The notes beneath the pieces were generated by a model. The model did not search any database. It was not told where the DNA came from and was given only the letters and a program-made list of their open reading frames with translations. Positions 26,007 through 34,577 of a stretch of DNA of 64,000 nucleotides are shown piece after piece (within the stretch, counting starts at the first letter, position 1; each line of letters starts with the position of its first letter). Position numbers and translations under genes: made by a program. The stretch spans positions 354,416 to 418,415 of the forward strand of contig NZ_LR733293.1 in NCBI RefSeq assembly GCF_902506095.1, given 5' to 3'. This DNA is from Arthrobacter sp. 9AX (GTDB lineage: Bacteria > Actinomycetota > Actinomycetes > Actinomycetales > Micrococcaceae).

Positions 26007-26036
26007 GGGTGGCTATCCGTGCCGCGGATACCACCC
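26007..26036 (+). terminator. Hairpin after doxX
   Basis: GGGTGG and TATCCG pair with CGGATA and CCACCC, giving 12 bp with one bulged C and a five-base loop, four bases after the stop. No U-tract follows. Confidence 0.5.
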
Positions 26037-26109
26037 AGAGCCGACCCGCCGTTCCGCTCCCGGCCCACCCCTGCGAAGTATCCGCCCCCCTGATACCTGG
26101 AGGAGTGAT

Positions 26110-26210
26110 GCTCTCTCACTTGATGCGCTTAAATCGCCAACGCTCTCTCACTTTCTTCAGGAAAGTGAGAGAGCGTTGGCCTGGACGATGCATTAAGTGA
26201 GAGAGCGTTG
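26110..26210. repeat. 32-bp-period repeat, locus A (two forward, two reverse units)
   Basis: Units with the CTCTCTCACTT core lie at 26110 and 26142 on the plus strand and, inverted, at 26163-26176 and 26195-26208. The conserved A of CTCAC is at 26118 and 26150, its mirror T at 26166 and 26198: both spacings are 32. The inner pair forms a perfect 20-bp stem (26136-26155, 26161-26180) with a five-base loop. It lies between the convergent doxX and binding-protein genes. Confidence 0.85.
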
Positions 26211-26221
26211 CTGGTTGACGG

Positions 26222-27406
26222 TTACTCCTTGCCAAGCTTCGCTGCCGAGGTCTTCTCTCCGGAGACGCTGTTGAGCTGCCGCAGGTCGAAGATGCCGTTG
26301 ATGTCAGCCTGCTTGGTGGTGCCGGCTGTCACGCCGTCGGCCAGAAGCTTCTGGTAGGTCCCGGCGAGGGGGTCCACCGTGAACACGATGTTCTTCAGGG
26401 ACCGGTCGATCACGTCGGCCTTCAGCTCGGCGCCGGCGGCTTCCTTGAGTGCTGCGTTGATGACGGAGGCCTTCTCGCCGGCGGCCGCCTGGTTCAGCCA
26501 CTCAACCGACTTCACGTGGCCCTTCAGCAGTGCCTTGACGGTGTCCGGATGGTCTGCGGCGAACTTCTGGTTGACGATCAGGATGGTGGTGGGGAACTCG
26601 CCCGGCTTGCCGGACAGCGAGCCGTCCCACAGGTCCTTTTCATCCACCAGCACTTTGGCGCCGGCGGTCAGCACCAGGCGGGAGGCCCAGGGCTCAGGCA
26701 GCCACGCGCCGTCGAGCTTTCCGTCCTGGAACAGTTTCAGGGTCTGGGCGTTCTCCGTGGGGTTGATGGCCACGTCGCCGCTTCCGTCCACGTTGGTCTT
26801 GTAGCCCTGGGCGGTAAGCCAGGCGCGCAATGCCACGTCCTGCGTGCCGCCGAGCTGCGGGGAAGCGAGAGTCTTCCCCTTGAGGTCGGCCGCGGAGTTG
26901 ATCTCCGGCTTGACCACCAGCTGTGCGCCGCCGGCAGCAGCGCCGGCGATGATGTTGATGGACTCACCGCCGCTCTTGACGAAGGAGTTGATGGCGGGGT
27001 TGGGTCCGATGTAGGTGGCGTCGATGGCGCCGGCGTTCAGGGCTTCGACGGCGGCAGGGCCGGCGTTGAACACCTGGGTGGTCAGCTTGGTGTCGCCAAG
27101 CTCGTCGGCGATGTAGCCCTTGCTGACGCCCACGAGGGCGGGGGCATGGGTGACATTGCCGAAATAGCCGAGCTTCAGTTCGGCGGCCGGGTTGCCGGAG
27201 GGGGCGGTTTCCCCCGCGGCAGCGGGGGCGCTGTTGCCGCCGTTCACGGTGGCGGCGACGGCCGCGCCGCCTCCCACCAGGGCGAGGAGGACGGCGGCGA
27301 TGCCGATCTTCTGGCCCAGGGGACGCTTGGGTTTGTTGGACTGCCCGGCGACGATGCGGGTGGAGCCATCCTGGTTCCCGGAGCTCTTGTTCGAGGGGTC
27401 TGACAT
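26222..27406 (-). CDS. ABC transporter substrate-binding protein, SsuA/aliphatic sulfonate type
   Basis: Periplasmic-type binding protein of 394 aa. The binding domain shows LGYFGNVTHAPALVGV, the YIGPNPAINSF block and GTQDVALRAWL, as in sulfonate/nitrate/taurine binding proteins. The N-terminus has a long hydrophilic stretch before a hydrophobic helix (about residues 35-55) and contains no lipobox cysteine, so it is probably membrane-anchored rather than a lipoprotein. The ATG at 27406 has AAAGGA upstream. No permease or ATPase gene is adjacent, which is unusual; a substrate other than sulfonates is possible. Confidence 0.82.
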   Translation of the reverse strand: MSDPSNKSSGNQDGSTRIVAGQSNKPKRPLGQKIGIAAVLLALVGGGAAVAATVNGGNSAPAAAGETAPSGNPAAELKLGYFGNVTHAPALVGVSKGYIADELGDTKLTTQVFNAGPAAVEALNAGAIDATYIGPNPAINSFVKSGGESINIIAGAAAGGAQLVVKPEINSAADLKGKTLASPQLGGTQDVALRAWLTAQGYKTNVDGSGDVAINPTENAQTLKLFQDGKLDGAWLPEPWASRLVLTAGAKVLVDEKDLWDGSLSGKPGEFPTTILIVNQKFAADHPDTVKALLKGHVKSVEWLNQAAAGEKASVINAALKEAAGAELKADVIDRSLKNIVFTVDPLAGTYQKLLADGVTAGTTKQADINGIFDLRQLNSVSGEKTSAAKLGKE

Positions 27407-27440
27407 GGGGGATTCCTTTGCTGGGGCGGGTGCTGAGATG

Positions 27441-27469
27441 AGATTACGGAGCCCCCGGCAGCCCCACAA
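27441..27469 (-). promoter_or_regulatory. Promoter of the binding-protein gene
   Basis: On the minus strand TTGTGG, 17 bases, TAATCT. The predicted leader of about 28 bases contains the Shine-Dalgarno. Confidence 0.45.
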
Positions 27470-27593
27470 TCAATCCCGTAGCGGGCGTTCACGGGGCGTC
27501 GCGAACGCTCAACAGGAGGTAGCGCAGCGTCAAGAAACGTCGCAGGACGTCTTATTCCGGCGGTCGGGGGTGATGAAAAGCAAACGGATTCCA

Positions 27594-27613
27594 TACCGTC
27601 CGGATGGTAAAGT
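27594..27613 (+). promoter_or_regulatory. TetR-type operator overlapping the SMR -10 box
   Basis: TACCGTCCGGATGGTA (27594-27609) is a 16-bp palindrome with a single mismatched pair. The -10 candidate TAAAGT (27608-27613) overlaps its right end. The TetR gene at 28418 lies downstream of the two SMR genes and is the obvious candidate. Confidence 0.6.
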
Positions 27614-27667
27614 TTGGTGCTGCCCACGGACCTGGGCTGGTGGCTGGATCGGCGATGGAGACCGGGA

Positions 27668-28018
27668 ATGAAGCAGTGGTTGTGCCTGGGCGGAGCGATC
27701 ATCACGGAGGTCAGTGCTACCTTGGCCCTGAAGGCGGCTCTCGAAGCGCCGGTCTGGTACGTGCTGGTGGTCTTCGGATACGTCACCGCGTTCTTCCTGC
27801 TGAGCGTATGCCTCCGGCTGGGGATGACCATCAGCGTCGCCTACGGCGCATGGGGCGCAGGCGGGGTCACCGCCACCGCCCTGCTTTCTGCCAGCATCTT
27901 CGATGAGCCGCTCACGTGGCTGATGGGTTGCGGCATGGCACTGATCCTGGCGGGCGTCATCACCGTTGAAGTGGGTTCGCAGAAGGCCCACGCCAGGCAG
28001 GAACGCGAACAGGCATGA
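27668..28018 (+). CDS. SMR-family transporter subunit 1
   Basis: Small multidrug resistance-type membrane protein, 116 aa, four helices. The essential membrane-embedded glutamate is in the first helix (GGAIITEVSATLALKA), and AYGAWGAGGVTATAL matches the family YxxWxGxG block. The ATG at 27668 is chosen from GGAGA upstream; an 18-residue extension is possible but unsupported. It overlaps the next SMR gene by four bases. Paired SMR genes usually form heterodimers such as EbrAB or YkkCD. Substrate: quaternary amines, guanidinium or dyes are all possible. Confidence 0.85.
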   Translation: MKQWLCLGGAIITEVSATLALKAALEAPVWYVLVVFGYVTAFFLLSVCLRLGMTISVAYGAWGAGGVTATALLSASIFDEPLTWLMGCGMALILAGVITVEVGSQKAHARQEREQA

Positions 28019-28344
28019 CCTGGCTGTTCCTCATCCTCGCCATTCTGACGGAAGTCGCTGCCACCATGTCCCTGCGTGCCTCGGAGGGGCTGAAGAAGAA
28101 GCTCTGGCTCATTCCCATCGTGGCGGGCTATGTCAGCGCCTTCAGTTTCCTCGGCCTGGCGCTTGCCGAAGGGCTTCCCCTGGGTGTGGGGTACGGCATC
28201 TGGGTGGCATGCGGCGTTGCGCTGACCGCAATCGCCAGCAGGATCCTGTTCAAGGAACCGCTGACGCCGACCATGGCAGCCGGGATCCTGCTCATTTCCG
28301 TGGGAGTGCTCATTGTCGAGATCGGCGCCGGCCACGCGCTGTAG
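28015..28344 (+). CDS. SMR-family transporter subunit 2
   Basis: Second SMR protein, 109 aa, with the conserved glutamate in ILAILTEVAATMSLRAS and the GYGIWVACGVALTA block in helix 3. It overlaps subunit 1 as ATGA and is therefore made in equal amounts. The two differ in length and loop charge, consistent with an asymmetric antiparallel heterodimer (family knowledge). A choline or betaine link is conceivable because the choline operon follows, but nothing in the sequence proves it. Confidence 0.85.
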   Translation: MTWLFLILAILTEVAATMSLRASEGLKKKLWLIPIVAGYVSAFSFLGLALAEGLPLGVGYGIWVACGVALTAIASRILFKEPLTPTMAAGILLISVGVLIVEIGAGHAL

Positions 28345-28405
28345 CGGCAATGTCCGGTAAGTTCACGGTCAGGCGGCGCGGGATGCACCGGCACCGCTTT
28401 CACCA

Positions 28406-28411
28406 TAGGCT
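28406..28411 (+). promoter_or_regulatory. -10 box of leaderless tetR transcript
   Basis: TAGGCT, six bases, then the GTG at 28418, with no Shine-Dalgarno. Confidence 0.45.
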
Positions 28412-28417
28412 GGCCGG

Positions 28418-29011
28418 GTGGATACAGGCACCGTGAACACCCGCGGACAGGGCGGGCAGGTTGACAGGCAGTCGCGCATTCTTGAAGCAGCGCTGGAACT
28501 GCTGTCGCGCCACGGGATTTCGGGTGTCAGCATGCGCGCGGTGGCCCGCGAGGCGGGAGTCGCCCTCGGCCTGGTGAACTACTACTACGAGGACAAATCG
28601 AGCCTGATCCGTGCGGCCCTGCGCAGAGTGGACGAGCACGACCTTGCGTTGGTTGCGCAGGATCCCGCCCTGCCCCCGGAGGAGCAGTTGCGCAATGCCC
28701 TTCGCCGGGTTGCGGGTCCGGAGCTCCTGACCACGCGGTACCTGTCCCTGCGCCTTCATCTATGGGCGCTTGCGAGGGCGGACGAGGACTTCGCCCTCAT
28801 CAATGCGGCAGCGTTCGCCCGCTACCTTGATGGGCTCGCAGCCCTGATCGGGAATGCCAGGCCGGAGCTGTCGGCCATGGACTGCAAGGAGCGGGCGGCA
28901 GACATCGTTGTTGTGCAGAACGGGGTGTGGCTGACCGCGCTCCTGGGCGTGGACAAGGAATCCATCCGGCGCAGCATCGCCCGGACCGAAGAGATCGCCT
29001 TCGCCGCTTAA
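28418..29011 (+). CDS. TetR-family repressor, BetI-like
   Basis: Repressor of 197 aa. The N-terminal HTH reads ILEAALELLSRHGISGVSMRAVAREAGVALGLVNYYYEDK (about residues 20-60), with the YYY form typical of BetI and relatives. The C-terminal part carries a BetI-type effector domain. The GTG start follows TAGGCT by six bases, so the message is probably leaderless and separate from the SMR pair. It sits between two possible targets: the palindrome before the SMR genes and the TTGAAC-N4-GTTCAA site before betA. The BetI-like fold favours the choline operon. Confidence 0.8.
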   Translation: MDTGTVNTRGQGGQVDRQSRILEAALELLSRHGISGVSMRAVAREAGVALGLVNYYYEDKSSLIRAALRRVDEHDLALVAQDPALPPEEQLRNALRRVAGPELLTTRYLSLRLHLWALARADEDFALINAAAFARYLDGLAALIGNARPELSAMDCKERAADIVVVQNGVWLTALLGVDKESIRRSIARTEEIAFAA

Positions 29012-29213
29012 AGCGGCGGCTGCCTCCTCCCTCTCCGCCGTTCTTTCAGTGGGCCCGCAGGGGCCGTGCGGTCCCCGTCGCGCCCAAGCCCGTCGCACTG
29101 TCACAATCGGGCGGGAGCCAGACATTTTGGTGCCTCCGACCCCCGTTTCCGCAGCCCGGGGGCCCGTTGATGTTTCGCCGGCGTAAATTTTGAACGTTTG
29201 ACCAGTTTTTCTA

Positions 29214-29242
29214 TTGAACACTCGTTCAAGGTGCATTACTCT
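29214..29242 (+). promoter_or_regulatory. betA promoter with BetI-type operator
   Basis: TTGAAC ACTC GTTCAA (29214-29229) is a dyad with 6-bp arms. Its left arm also serves as -35 box: TTGAAC, 17 bases, TACTCT (29237-29242). A related AACGTT core lies at 29189-29200. Choline-responsive BetI sites have similar TTGA/TCAA arms. Confidence 0.6.
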
Positions 29243-29333
29243 CCTTGAATATGACCTACGCCACACCAGGGAATACCCCGGATTCTCCGGCTAACACGGT
29301 CAACCTTTCGCTTGAGAAAGAACGACGACCCGC

Positions 29334-29359
29334 CCTGGGCCGCTGTGAGCGGCACCAGG
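29334..29359 (+). promoter_or_regulatory. Leader hairpin before betA
   Basis: CCTGG/CCAGG and GCCGCT/AGCGGC form an 11-bp stem with one bulged A and loop GTG. It ends a few bases before the AAGGAGA Shine-Dalgarno and may influence translation. Confidence 0.4.
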
Positions 29360-29378
29360 TAGAAGGAGAGTTTGCAGC

Positions 29379-31091
29379 ATGACAAAAACCCACTATGACT
29401 ACGTCATCGTCGGTGGTGGAAGCGCCGGTTCGGTGCTGGCCAACCGCCTGAGCGAAGGAGGCCAGAGCAGCGTCCTGGTTCTCGAGGCAGGGCGAAGCGA
29501 CTACCCATGGGACCTGTTCATCCAGATGCCCGCCGCGCTGACCTTCCCCAGCGGCAACCCGCTCTATGACTGGCGCTACCAGTCGGATCCCGAGCCGTAC
29601 ATGGGCGGCCGCCGCGTGGCCCACGCCCGCGGCAAGGTCCTGGGCGGCTCCAGCTCCATCAACGGCATGATCTTCCAGCGCGGAAACCCGCTGGACTACG
29701 AGCGCTGGGGCGCCGATGCCGGAATGGAAACCTGGGACTTCGCCCACTGCCTTCCCTACTTCAACAGGATGGAAAACGCGCTGGCAGCGGATCCCGATGA
29801 CGAGCTCCGCGGGCACGGGGGCCCTCTGGTCCTTGAGCGGGGTCCCGCCACGAATCCGCTCTTCCAGGCGTTCTTCAAGGCGGCCCAGGAGGCCGGCTAC
29901 CCGATGACCGACGACGTCAACGGCTACCGCCAGGAAGGCTTCGCTCCCTTTGACCGCAATGTCCACAAGGGCCAGCGGCTCTCGGCCTCCAGGGCGCACC
30001 TCCGGCCCAACTCCTCGCGGAAAAACCTCACCGTCCTGACCCGGGCCCTTGCAACGAAGGTCAATTTCAAGGGCAACGTGGCAACGGGCGTGACCTACCG
30101 CCGCAACGGCAAGACGCACCAGGTCAACGCCGGTGAAGTGATCCTGGCCGGCGGCGCCATCAACACCCCGCAGCTGCTGCAGCTCAGCGGCGTGGGCGAC
30201 GCGGCCCACCTGAACCCGCTGGGCATCAACACGGTGGCCAACCTGCCCGGCGTCGGCGAAAACCTCCAGGACCACCTCGAGGTCTACATCCAGCACGCCT
30301 GCACCCAGCCGGTCTCCATGCAGCCGGCCCTCGACGTCTGGCGCATGCCGTGGATCGGCATGCAGTGGCTCTTCGGCCGCAAGGGCCCGGCGGCCACCAA
30401 CCACTTCGAAGGAGGCGGCTTTGTCCGCTCCAACGAGGATGTTGCCTACCCCAACCTGATGTTCCACTTCCTGCCGGTTGCCGTCCGCTACGACGGCCAG
30501 AAGGCCGATGCGAAGCACGGCTACCAGGTGCACATCGGCCCCATGTACTCCGACGCCCGCGGCACCCTGAAGATCAAGTCCACGGACCCCACTGTCCACC
30601 CGTCCATGGTGTTCAACTACCTGTCCACGGACCAGGACCGGCGCGAATGGGTGGAGGCCATCCATGTTGCCCGCGACATCCTGGGCCAGTCCGCCATGTC
30701 GCCGTTCAACGGCGGCGAGCTTTCCCCGGGCCGCGCCGTACAGACGGACGCCGAGATCCTTGACTGGGTTGCCCGCGACGCCGAGACGGCGCTTCACCCA
30801 TCCTGCACAGCGAAGATGGGCCCGGACTCCGACCCCATGGCCGTGGTCAACCCGCTGGACATGACAGTCCACGGCACCACCGGCCTGCGCGTGGTAGACG
30901 CCTCCGCCATGCCATATGTCACCAACGGGAACATCTACGCGCCCGTCATGATGCTTGCCGAAAAGGCCGCCGACCTCATCGCCGGCAAGGCACCCCTGGC
31001 GCCGCAGCATTCGGAGTTCTACCGGCACGGCGCCAGCCCGCTCGAGCGTAACAGTGCCCGGGGAACCGTAGCCGCGGCAGCAAAGGCCTAG
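29379..31091 (+). CDS. betA: Choline dehydrogenase (GMC oxidoreductase)
   Basis: FAD enzyme oxidising choline to betaine aldehyde, 570 aa. The FAD-binding [20 protein letters not shown] is at the N-terminus. The GMC signatures are [21 protein letters not shown] and [16 protein letters not shown]. The catalytic His region [10 protein letters not shown] and a second conserved region [19 protein letters not shown] complete the family pattern. A strong Shine-Dalgarno (AAGGAGA) precedes the ATG. It heads an operon with betaine-aldehyde dehydrogenase and a permease, producing the osmoprotectant glycine betaine or feeding its catabolism. Confidence 0.9.
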   Translation: MTKTHYDYVIVGGGSAGSVLANRLSEGGQSSVLVLEAGRSDYPWDLFIQMPAALTFPSGNPLYDWRYQSDPEPYMGGRRVAHARGKVLGGSSSINGMIFQRGNPLDYERWGADAGMETWDFAHCLPYFNRMENALAADPDDELRGHGGPLVLERGPATNPLFQAFFKAAQEAGYPMTDDVNGYRQEGFAPFDRNVHKGQRLSASRAHLRPNSSRKNLTVLTRALATKVNFKGNVATGVTYRRNGKTHQVNAGEVILAGGAINTPQLLQLSGVGDAAHLNPLGINTVANLPGVGENLQDHLEVYIQHACTQPVSMQPALDVWRMPWIGMQWLFGRKGPAATNHFEGGGFVRSNEDVAYPNLMFHFLPVAVRYDGQKADAKHGYQVHIGPMYSDARGTLKIKSTDPTVHPSMVFNYLSTDQDRREWVEAIHVARDILGQSAMSPFNGGELSPGRAVQTDAEILDWVARDAETALHPSCTAKMGPDSDPMAVVNPLDMTVHGTTGLRVVDASAMPYVTNGNIYAPVMMLAEKAADLIAGKAPLAPQHSEFYRHGASPLERNSARGTVAAAAKA

Positions 31092-31122
31092 GCATGCTGG
31101 GTATAAAGGACTCCCTGGACCA

Positions 31123-31154
31123 GGCACCACAACACACAGGCACCACAACACATA
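31123..31154 (+). repeat. 16-bp tandem duplication between betA and betB
   Basis: GGCACCACAACACACA is followed directly by GGCACCACAACACATA (two copies, one mismatch). It lies just before the AGGAGA Shine-Dalgarno of the aldehyde dehydrogenase gene. Confidence 0.8.
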
Positions 31155-31163
31155 GGAGACACC

Positions 31164-32717
31164 ATGACCGCCACCGCTGAGCGGCGTCACCAGGCCGGGA
31201 CGGCCGGGGACGTGATCAAGGGCCTCTACATCGGCGGCGCCTGGCAGGAAGCGTCCGACGGCGGCACAACAGTTGTGCGCTGCCCTGCGGACGGGCAGGA
31301 GGTGGCGGTGGTGGCATCCGCGACGGCGGATGACGCAGAACGGGCGATCGCGGCTGCGCGCTCGGCTTTTGACAGCGGCCCCTGGCGGCGGCTGACCGAC
31401 CTCGAGCGCGGCGCGGTCCTCCTGCGCATAGCGGACCTGCTGGAACGGGATAAAGCTGCCTACGCCCGGGCCGAGGCGCTGGACACCGGCAAGCGGCTCG
31501 TCGAGGCCGAGTATGACATCGACGACATTGCCGCCTGCTTCCGTTACTACGGAAAGATCGCGGGCCTGGACGCCGGGAGGGTGATCGATACGGGCCGGCC
31601 GAACGCCATCAGCCGCGTGGTGTACGAACCGCTCGGCGTGTGCGCCCTCATCGCCCCCTGGAACTACCCGCTCCTGCAGGCGGCATGGAAGGTGGCTCCG
31701 GCCCTCGTGGCGGGGAACGCGTTTGTGCTCAAGCCCAGCGAGCTGACGCCGTCGACCTCTATCCTGCTCATGGAGACCCTCGCGGAGGCCGGCGTTCCTG
31801 CCGGCGTCGCGAACCTCGTTGCCGGCTCCGGATCCAGGGTGGGCGGCCCGCTCAGCTCGGACCCGCGCGTCGACCTGGTTTCCCTGACCGGGAGCCTGGC
31901 CACCGGCCAGACCATCATGGCCGCCGCCGCAGAAACCGTGAAGCGCGTCGCCTTCGAACTTGGCGGGAAGAACCCCAACGTCGTCTTCGCAGACGCGGAC
32001 TGGGACGCCGCCGTCGACAATGCCCTGACAGCGGTCTTCCTGCACTCCGGCCAGGTGTGCTCGGCAGGAGCGCGGCTCGTTGTCGAGGAGACGATCGCCG
32101 GGCGCTTTGTGGCCGAAGTGGTGGAACGGGCCAAGAAGATCCGGATGGGCGGACCGTTCGATCCGCAAGCGGAGACGGGGCCGCTCATCTCCGCAAAGCA
32201 CCGTGACCAGGTCCACGCCTACGTCCAGGCCGGCATTTCGGAAGGTGCGGAACTGCTCTGCGGCGGGTACATCCCGGACGTTGGCCCGCTCGCCGACGGC
32301 TTCTTCTACCCGCCCACCGTCCTCGGCAACTGCCGTTCGGGCATGAGCGTGCTGCGGGAGGAGTCGTTCGGACCCGTACTCACGGTGGAAACGTTCCGCA
32401 CGGAGGACGAGGCTGTGGCGATCGCGAACGACACGGAGTACGGCCTGGCCGGTGCTGTCTGGACCTCGGACGCCTCGAAGGCGCAGCGGGTCGCTTCCGG
32501 GCTCCGGCACGGAACGGTGTGGATCAACGACTACCACCCGTATGTCCCGCAGGCGGAGTGGGGCGGTTTCGGAAAGTCGGGGATCGGCCGCGAGCTCGGC
32601 AGCGCAGGCCTCAACGAGTACCGCGAGGCAAAACATATCTGGCAGAACATCCAGCCCGCACCCAGTGGCTGGTTCGGCTCGCCTCCGCAGGAACCGGGGG
32701 CTGCCGCTGCCGAGTAG
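31164..32717 (+). CDS. betB: Betaine-aldehyde dehydrogenase
   Basis: NAD(P)-dependent aldehyde dehydrogenase of 517 aa converting betaine aldehyde to glycine betaine. The active-site glutamate is in FELGGKNPNVVF and the catalytic cysteine in HSGQVCSAGARLVVEE. PWNYPLLQAAWKVAPAL and LKPSELTPSTS are standard ALDH motifs. The ATG at 31164 is preceded by AGGAGA. Position directly after choline dehydrogenase supports the specificity; the family alone would only say aldehyde dehydrogenase. The C-terminal tail (QEPGAAAAE) is not conserved. Confidence 0.88.
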   Translation: MTATAERRHQAGTAGDVIKGLYIGGAWQEASDGGTTVVRCPADGQEVAVVASATADDAERAIAAARSAFDSGPWRRLTDLERGAVLLRIADLLERDKAAYARAEALDTGKRLVEAEYDIDDIAACFRYYGKIAGLDAGRVIDTGRPNAISRVVYEPLGVCALIAPWNYPLLQAAWKVAPALVAGNAFVLKPSELTPSTSILLMETLAEAGVPAGVANLVAGSGSRVGGPLSSDPRVDLVSLTGSLATGQTIMAAAAETVKRVAFELGGKNPNVVFADADWDAAVDNALTAVFLHSGQVCSAGARLVVEETIAGRFVAEVVERAKKIRMGGPFDPQAETGPLISAKHRDQVHAYVQAGISEGAELLCGGYIPDVGPLADGFFYPPTVLGNCRSGMSVLREESFGPVLTVETFRTEDEAVAIANDTEYGLAGAVWTSDASKAQRVASGLRHGTVWINDYHPYVPQAEWGGFGKSGIGRELGSAGLNEYREAKHIWQNIQPAPSGWFGSPPQEPGAAAAE

Positions 32718-32739
32718 GCATCAAACAGCAACGGGGGAA

Positions 32740-32771
32740 CGGCGGGGCAGTGCGCACGCGGTGCCCCGCCG
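32740..32771 (+). terminator. Hairpin between betB and the permease gene
   Basis: CGGCGGGGCA pairs with TGCCCCGCCG (10 bp, 12-base loop). No U-tract follows, so it may be an mRNA-processing or attenuating structure inside the operon rather than a full terminator. Confidence 0.45.
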
Positions 32772-32840
32772 GTTGCATCACCTGCGTCCAACGGCGGCCG
32801 CAGGTCAACACCACTGTGCTTTTCTGACTTAGGAGTTCAG

Positions 32841-34472
32841 ATGTTGGAACCCAGCAAGAGTACTGATTCAAGCGGCATGGACGAATTCGGCTATGCCCAG
32901 ACTTTGGACCGCAGTATCGGCAAGTTCGCCAGCTTCGCGGCCGGAGTCAGCTACATTTCCATCCTCACCGGCGTTTTTCAACTGTTCTACTTTGGTTTCT
33001 CCATGGCCGGCCCCGCGTACGCGTGGTCCTGGCCCATCGTGTTCGTCGGCCAGCTGATGGTGGCGCTCTGCTTCGCCGAGCTGGCCGGCCGCTATCCCGT
33101 GGCCGGGTCCGTCTACAACTGGGCCAAACGGCTCACCTCCGGCACGTTTTCGTGGCTGGCAGGCTGGCTGCTGCTGATCTCCTCCATGGTGGCGCTTGGC
33201 GCCGTCGCCCTGGCGCTGCAAATCACGCTGCCTCAGCTCTGGTCGGGGTTCCAGATCATCGGGGACGGCACTGGCACGTATGACTTCGCCCTCAACGGCG
33301 TCCTGCTGGCGAGCATCATGATCGGCATCTCCACGCTGATCAACGCCTTCGGGGTGAAGCTGATGACCAGGATCAACAGCATCGGCGTCTTTGTGGAACT
33401 GATCGCCGCCGTGCTGCTGATCCTCGCCCTCGGCTTCCACGTGGTGCGCGGCCCCGAGGTCTTCTTCGACACCGCCGGCTTCGGCGAAGGGCACGACCTT
33501 GGCTTCTTCGGCGTCTTCCTGATCGGCGCCATGGCCTCCGGCTACGTGATGTACGGCTTCGACACCGCCAGTTCCCTCGGCGAGGAAACCAAGGACCCCA
33601 AGCGGACCGCGCCGAAGGCGATCCTCCGCGCGGTCACCGCGTCCTTCCTGCTGGGCGGCCTGATCCTGCTCTTCGGCATCCTGGCCGCGCCTGACCTGTC
33701 CGACCCCAAGGTGGGATCTGCCGACGGTGGCCTGCAGTACATCGTGCTCAGTGTCCTTGGCGGGCCTTTCGGTAAGGCATTCCTGGCGTGCATCGTGGTG
33801 GCCGTGGTGGTCTGCACCCTGGCCGTCCACGCCGCTGCCATCCGGATGATGTTCGCGATGGCACGGGACAACAATCTGCCGTTCAGCCGCCAGCTGAGCA
33901 AGGTGGACCCGGTGCGGAAAACGCCCACGGTGGCGGCCATCGTCATCGGTGTCCTTGCCGTCATACCGCTCCTGGTGAACGTCATGCAGCCGGCGATCTT
34001 TACCATCATGTCCAGCATCAGCATCGTCCTGATCTACCTGTCCTACCTGCTGGTCACCGTGCCCCTGCTCAAGAAGCGGCTCCTCGGGAAGTGGCCGGGA
34101 GAGGATTCCGACGTCGGGTTCAGCATGGGCAAGTGGGGCCTGCCCGTGAACATCCTCGCGGTCCTGTGGGGCGGTGCCATGACGCTGAACCTCATCTGGC
34201 CGCGGCAGGAAATCTACAACTCGGTACCGCCGTTTGAGTGGTACCTCCAGTGGGGCGGCGTGCTGTTCGTCGGTGCCGTCACCGTGGGCGGGGCCCTGCT
34301 GTACCGCACGAAGCTCAGGCACCAGACCCGCGTCCTCGCCGAGCACGCCGCGGCCGCCCCGGGTAACTCCACACCGGCGCCCTTAGAAGCGCCCGTTGGG
34401 GTTCATCCCGGGCCGGTTTCTGCGCCGGCCGGTGCCGCGGACGCGCCGTCCGTGCTGGACGCGGCCAGGTAG
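32841..34472 (+). CDS. APC-family permease
   Basis: Membrane transporter of 543 aa with about 12 helices, of the amino acid-polyamine-organocation superfamily. Helix 1 carries the unwound-substrate motif FAAGVSYISILTGVFQLF, and the segment GYVMYGFDTASSLGEETKDPKRTAPKAILRAV is the APC consensus block. AGGAG lies six bases before the ATG. Third in the choline operon, it probably imports choline, betaine or a related amine (inference); GABA/amino-acid permeases are the nearest described relatives. A Pro/Ala-rich cytoplasmic tail follows the last helix. Confidence 0.85.
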   Translation: MLEPSKSTDSSGMDEFGYAQTLDRSIGKFASFAAGVSYISILTGVFQLFYFGFSMAGPAYAWSWPIVFVGQLMVALCFAELAGRYPVAGSVYNWAKRLTSGTFSWLAGWLLLISSMVALGAVALALQITLPQLWSGFQIIGDGTGTYDFALNGVLLASIMIGISTLINAFGVKLMTRINSIGVFVELIAAVLLILALGFHVVRGPEVFFDTAGFGEGHDLGFFGVFLIGAMASGYVMYGFDTASSLGEETKDPKRTAPKAILRAVTASFLLGGLILLFGILAAPDLSDPKVGSADGGLQYIVLSVLGGPFGKAFLACIVVAVVVCTLAVHAAAIRMMFAMARDNNLPFSRQLSKVDPVRKTPTVAAIVIGVLAVIPLLVNVMQPAIFTIMSSISIVLIYLSYLLVTVPLLKKRLLGKWPGEDSDVGFSMGKWGLPVNILAVLWGGAMTLNLIWPRQEIYNSVPPFEWYLQWGGVLFVGAVTVGGALLYRTKLRHQTRVLAEHAAAAPGNSTPAPLEAPVGVHPGPVSAPAGAADAPSVLDAAR

Positions 34473-34485
34473 CACCTGCGGCCTT

Positions 34486-34531
34486 GACGGGCATCCCTCC
34501 GCCAACCCCGGGCGGCGGAGGGATGCCCGTC
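34486..34531. terminator. Bidirectional terminator hairpin
   Basis: A perfect 18-bp inverted repeat (34486-34503 and 34514-34531) with a ten-base loop, between the convergent permease and deacetylase genes. Confidence 0.8.
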
Positions 34532-34577
34532 GTCGTGTACCACGGGATGTCCTGGGCCGGGGGCCGGCTCTCGAACG

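Larger units (their letters stand above)
29012..29378. other. Control region between tetR and the choline operon
   Basis: The 367 bases hold no gene. The first 170 bases show no clear signal. The rest holds the betA operator and promoter (29214-29242), a leader of about 130 bases and a hairpin just before the Shine-Dalgarno. Confidence 0.6.

Noticed and set aside
27470..27667. Guanidine (ykkC-type) riboswitch before the SMR pair.
   Set aside because: The conserved sequence blocks of the known guanidine riboswitches were not seen; a TetR-type palindrome and -10 box explain the region better.
29256..32636. A 1126-codon open frame on the minus strand across betA and betB.
   Set aside because: It lies opposite two certain genes. 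Long antisense frames arise from high GC and codon bias; the translation is rich in Gly, His, Val and Arg and has no family motifs.
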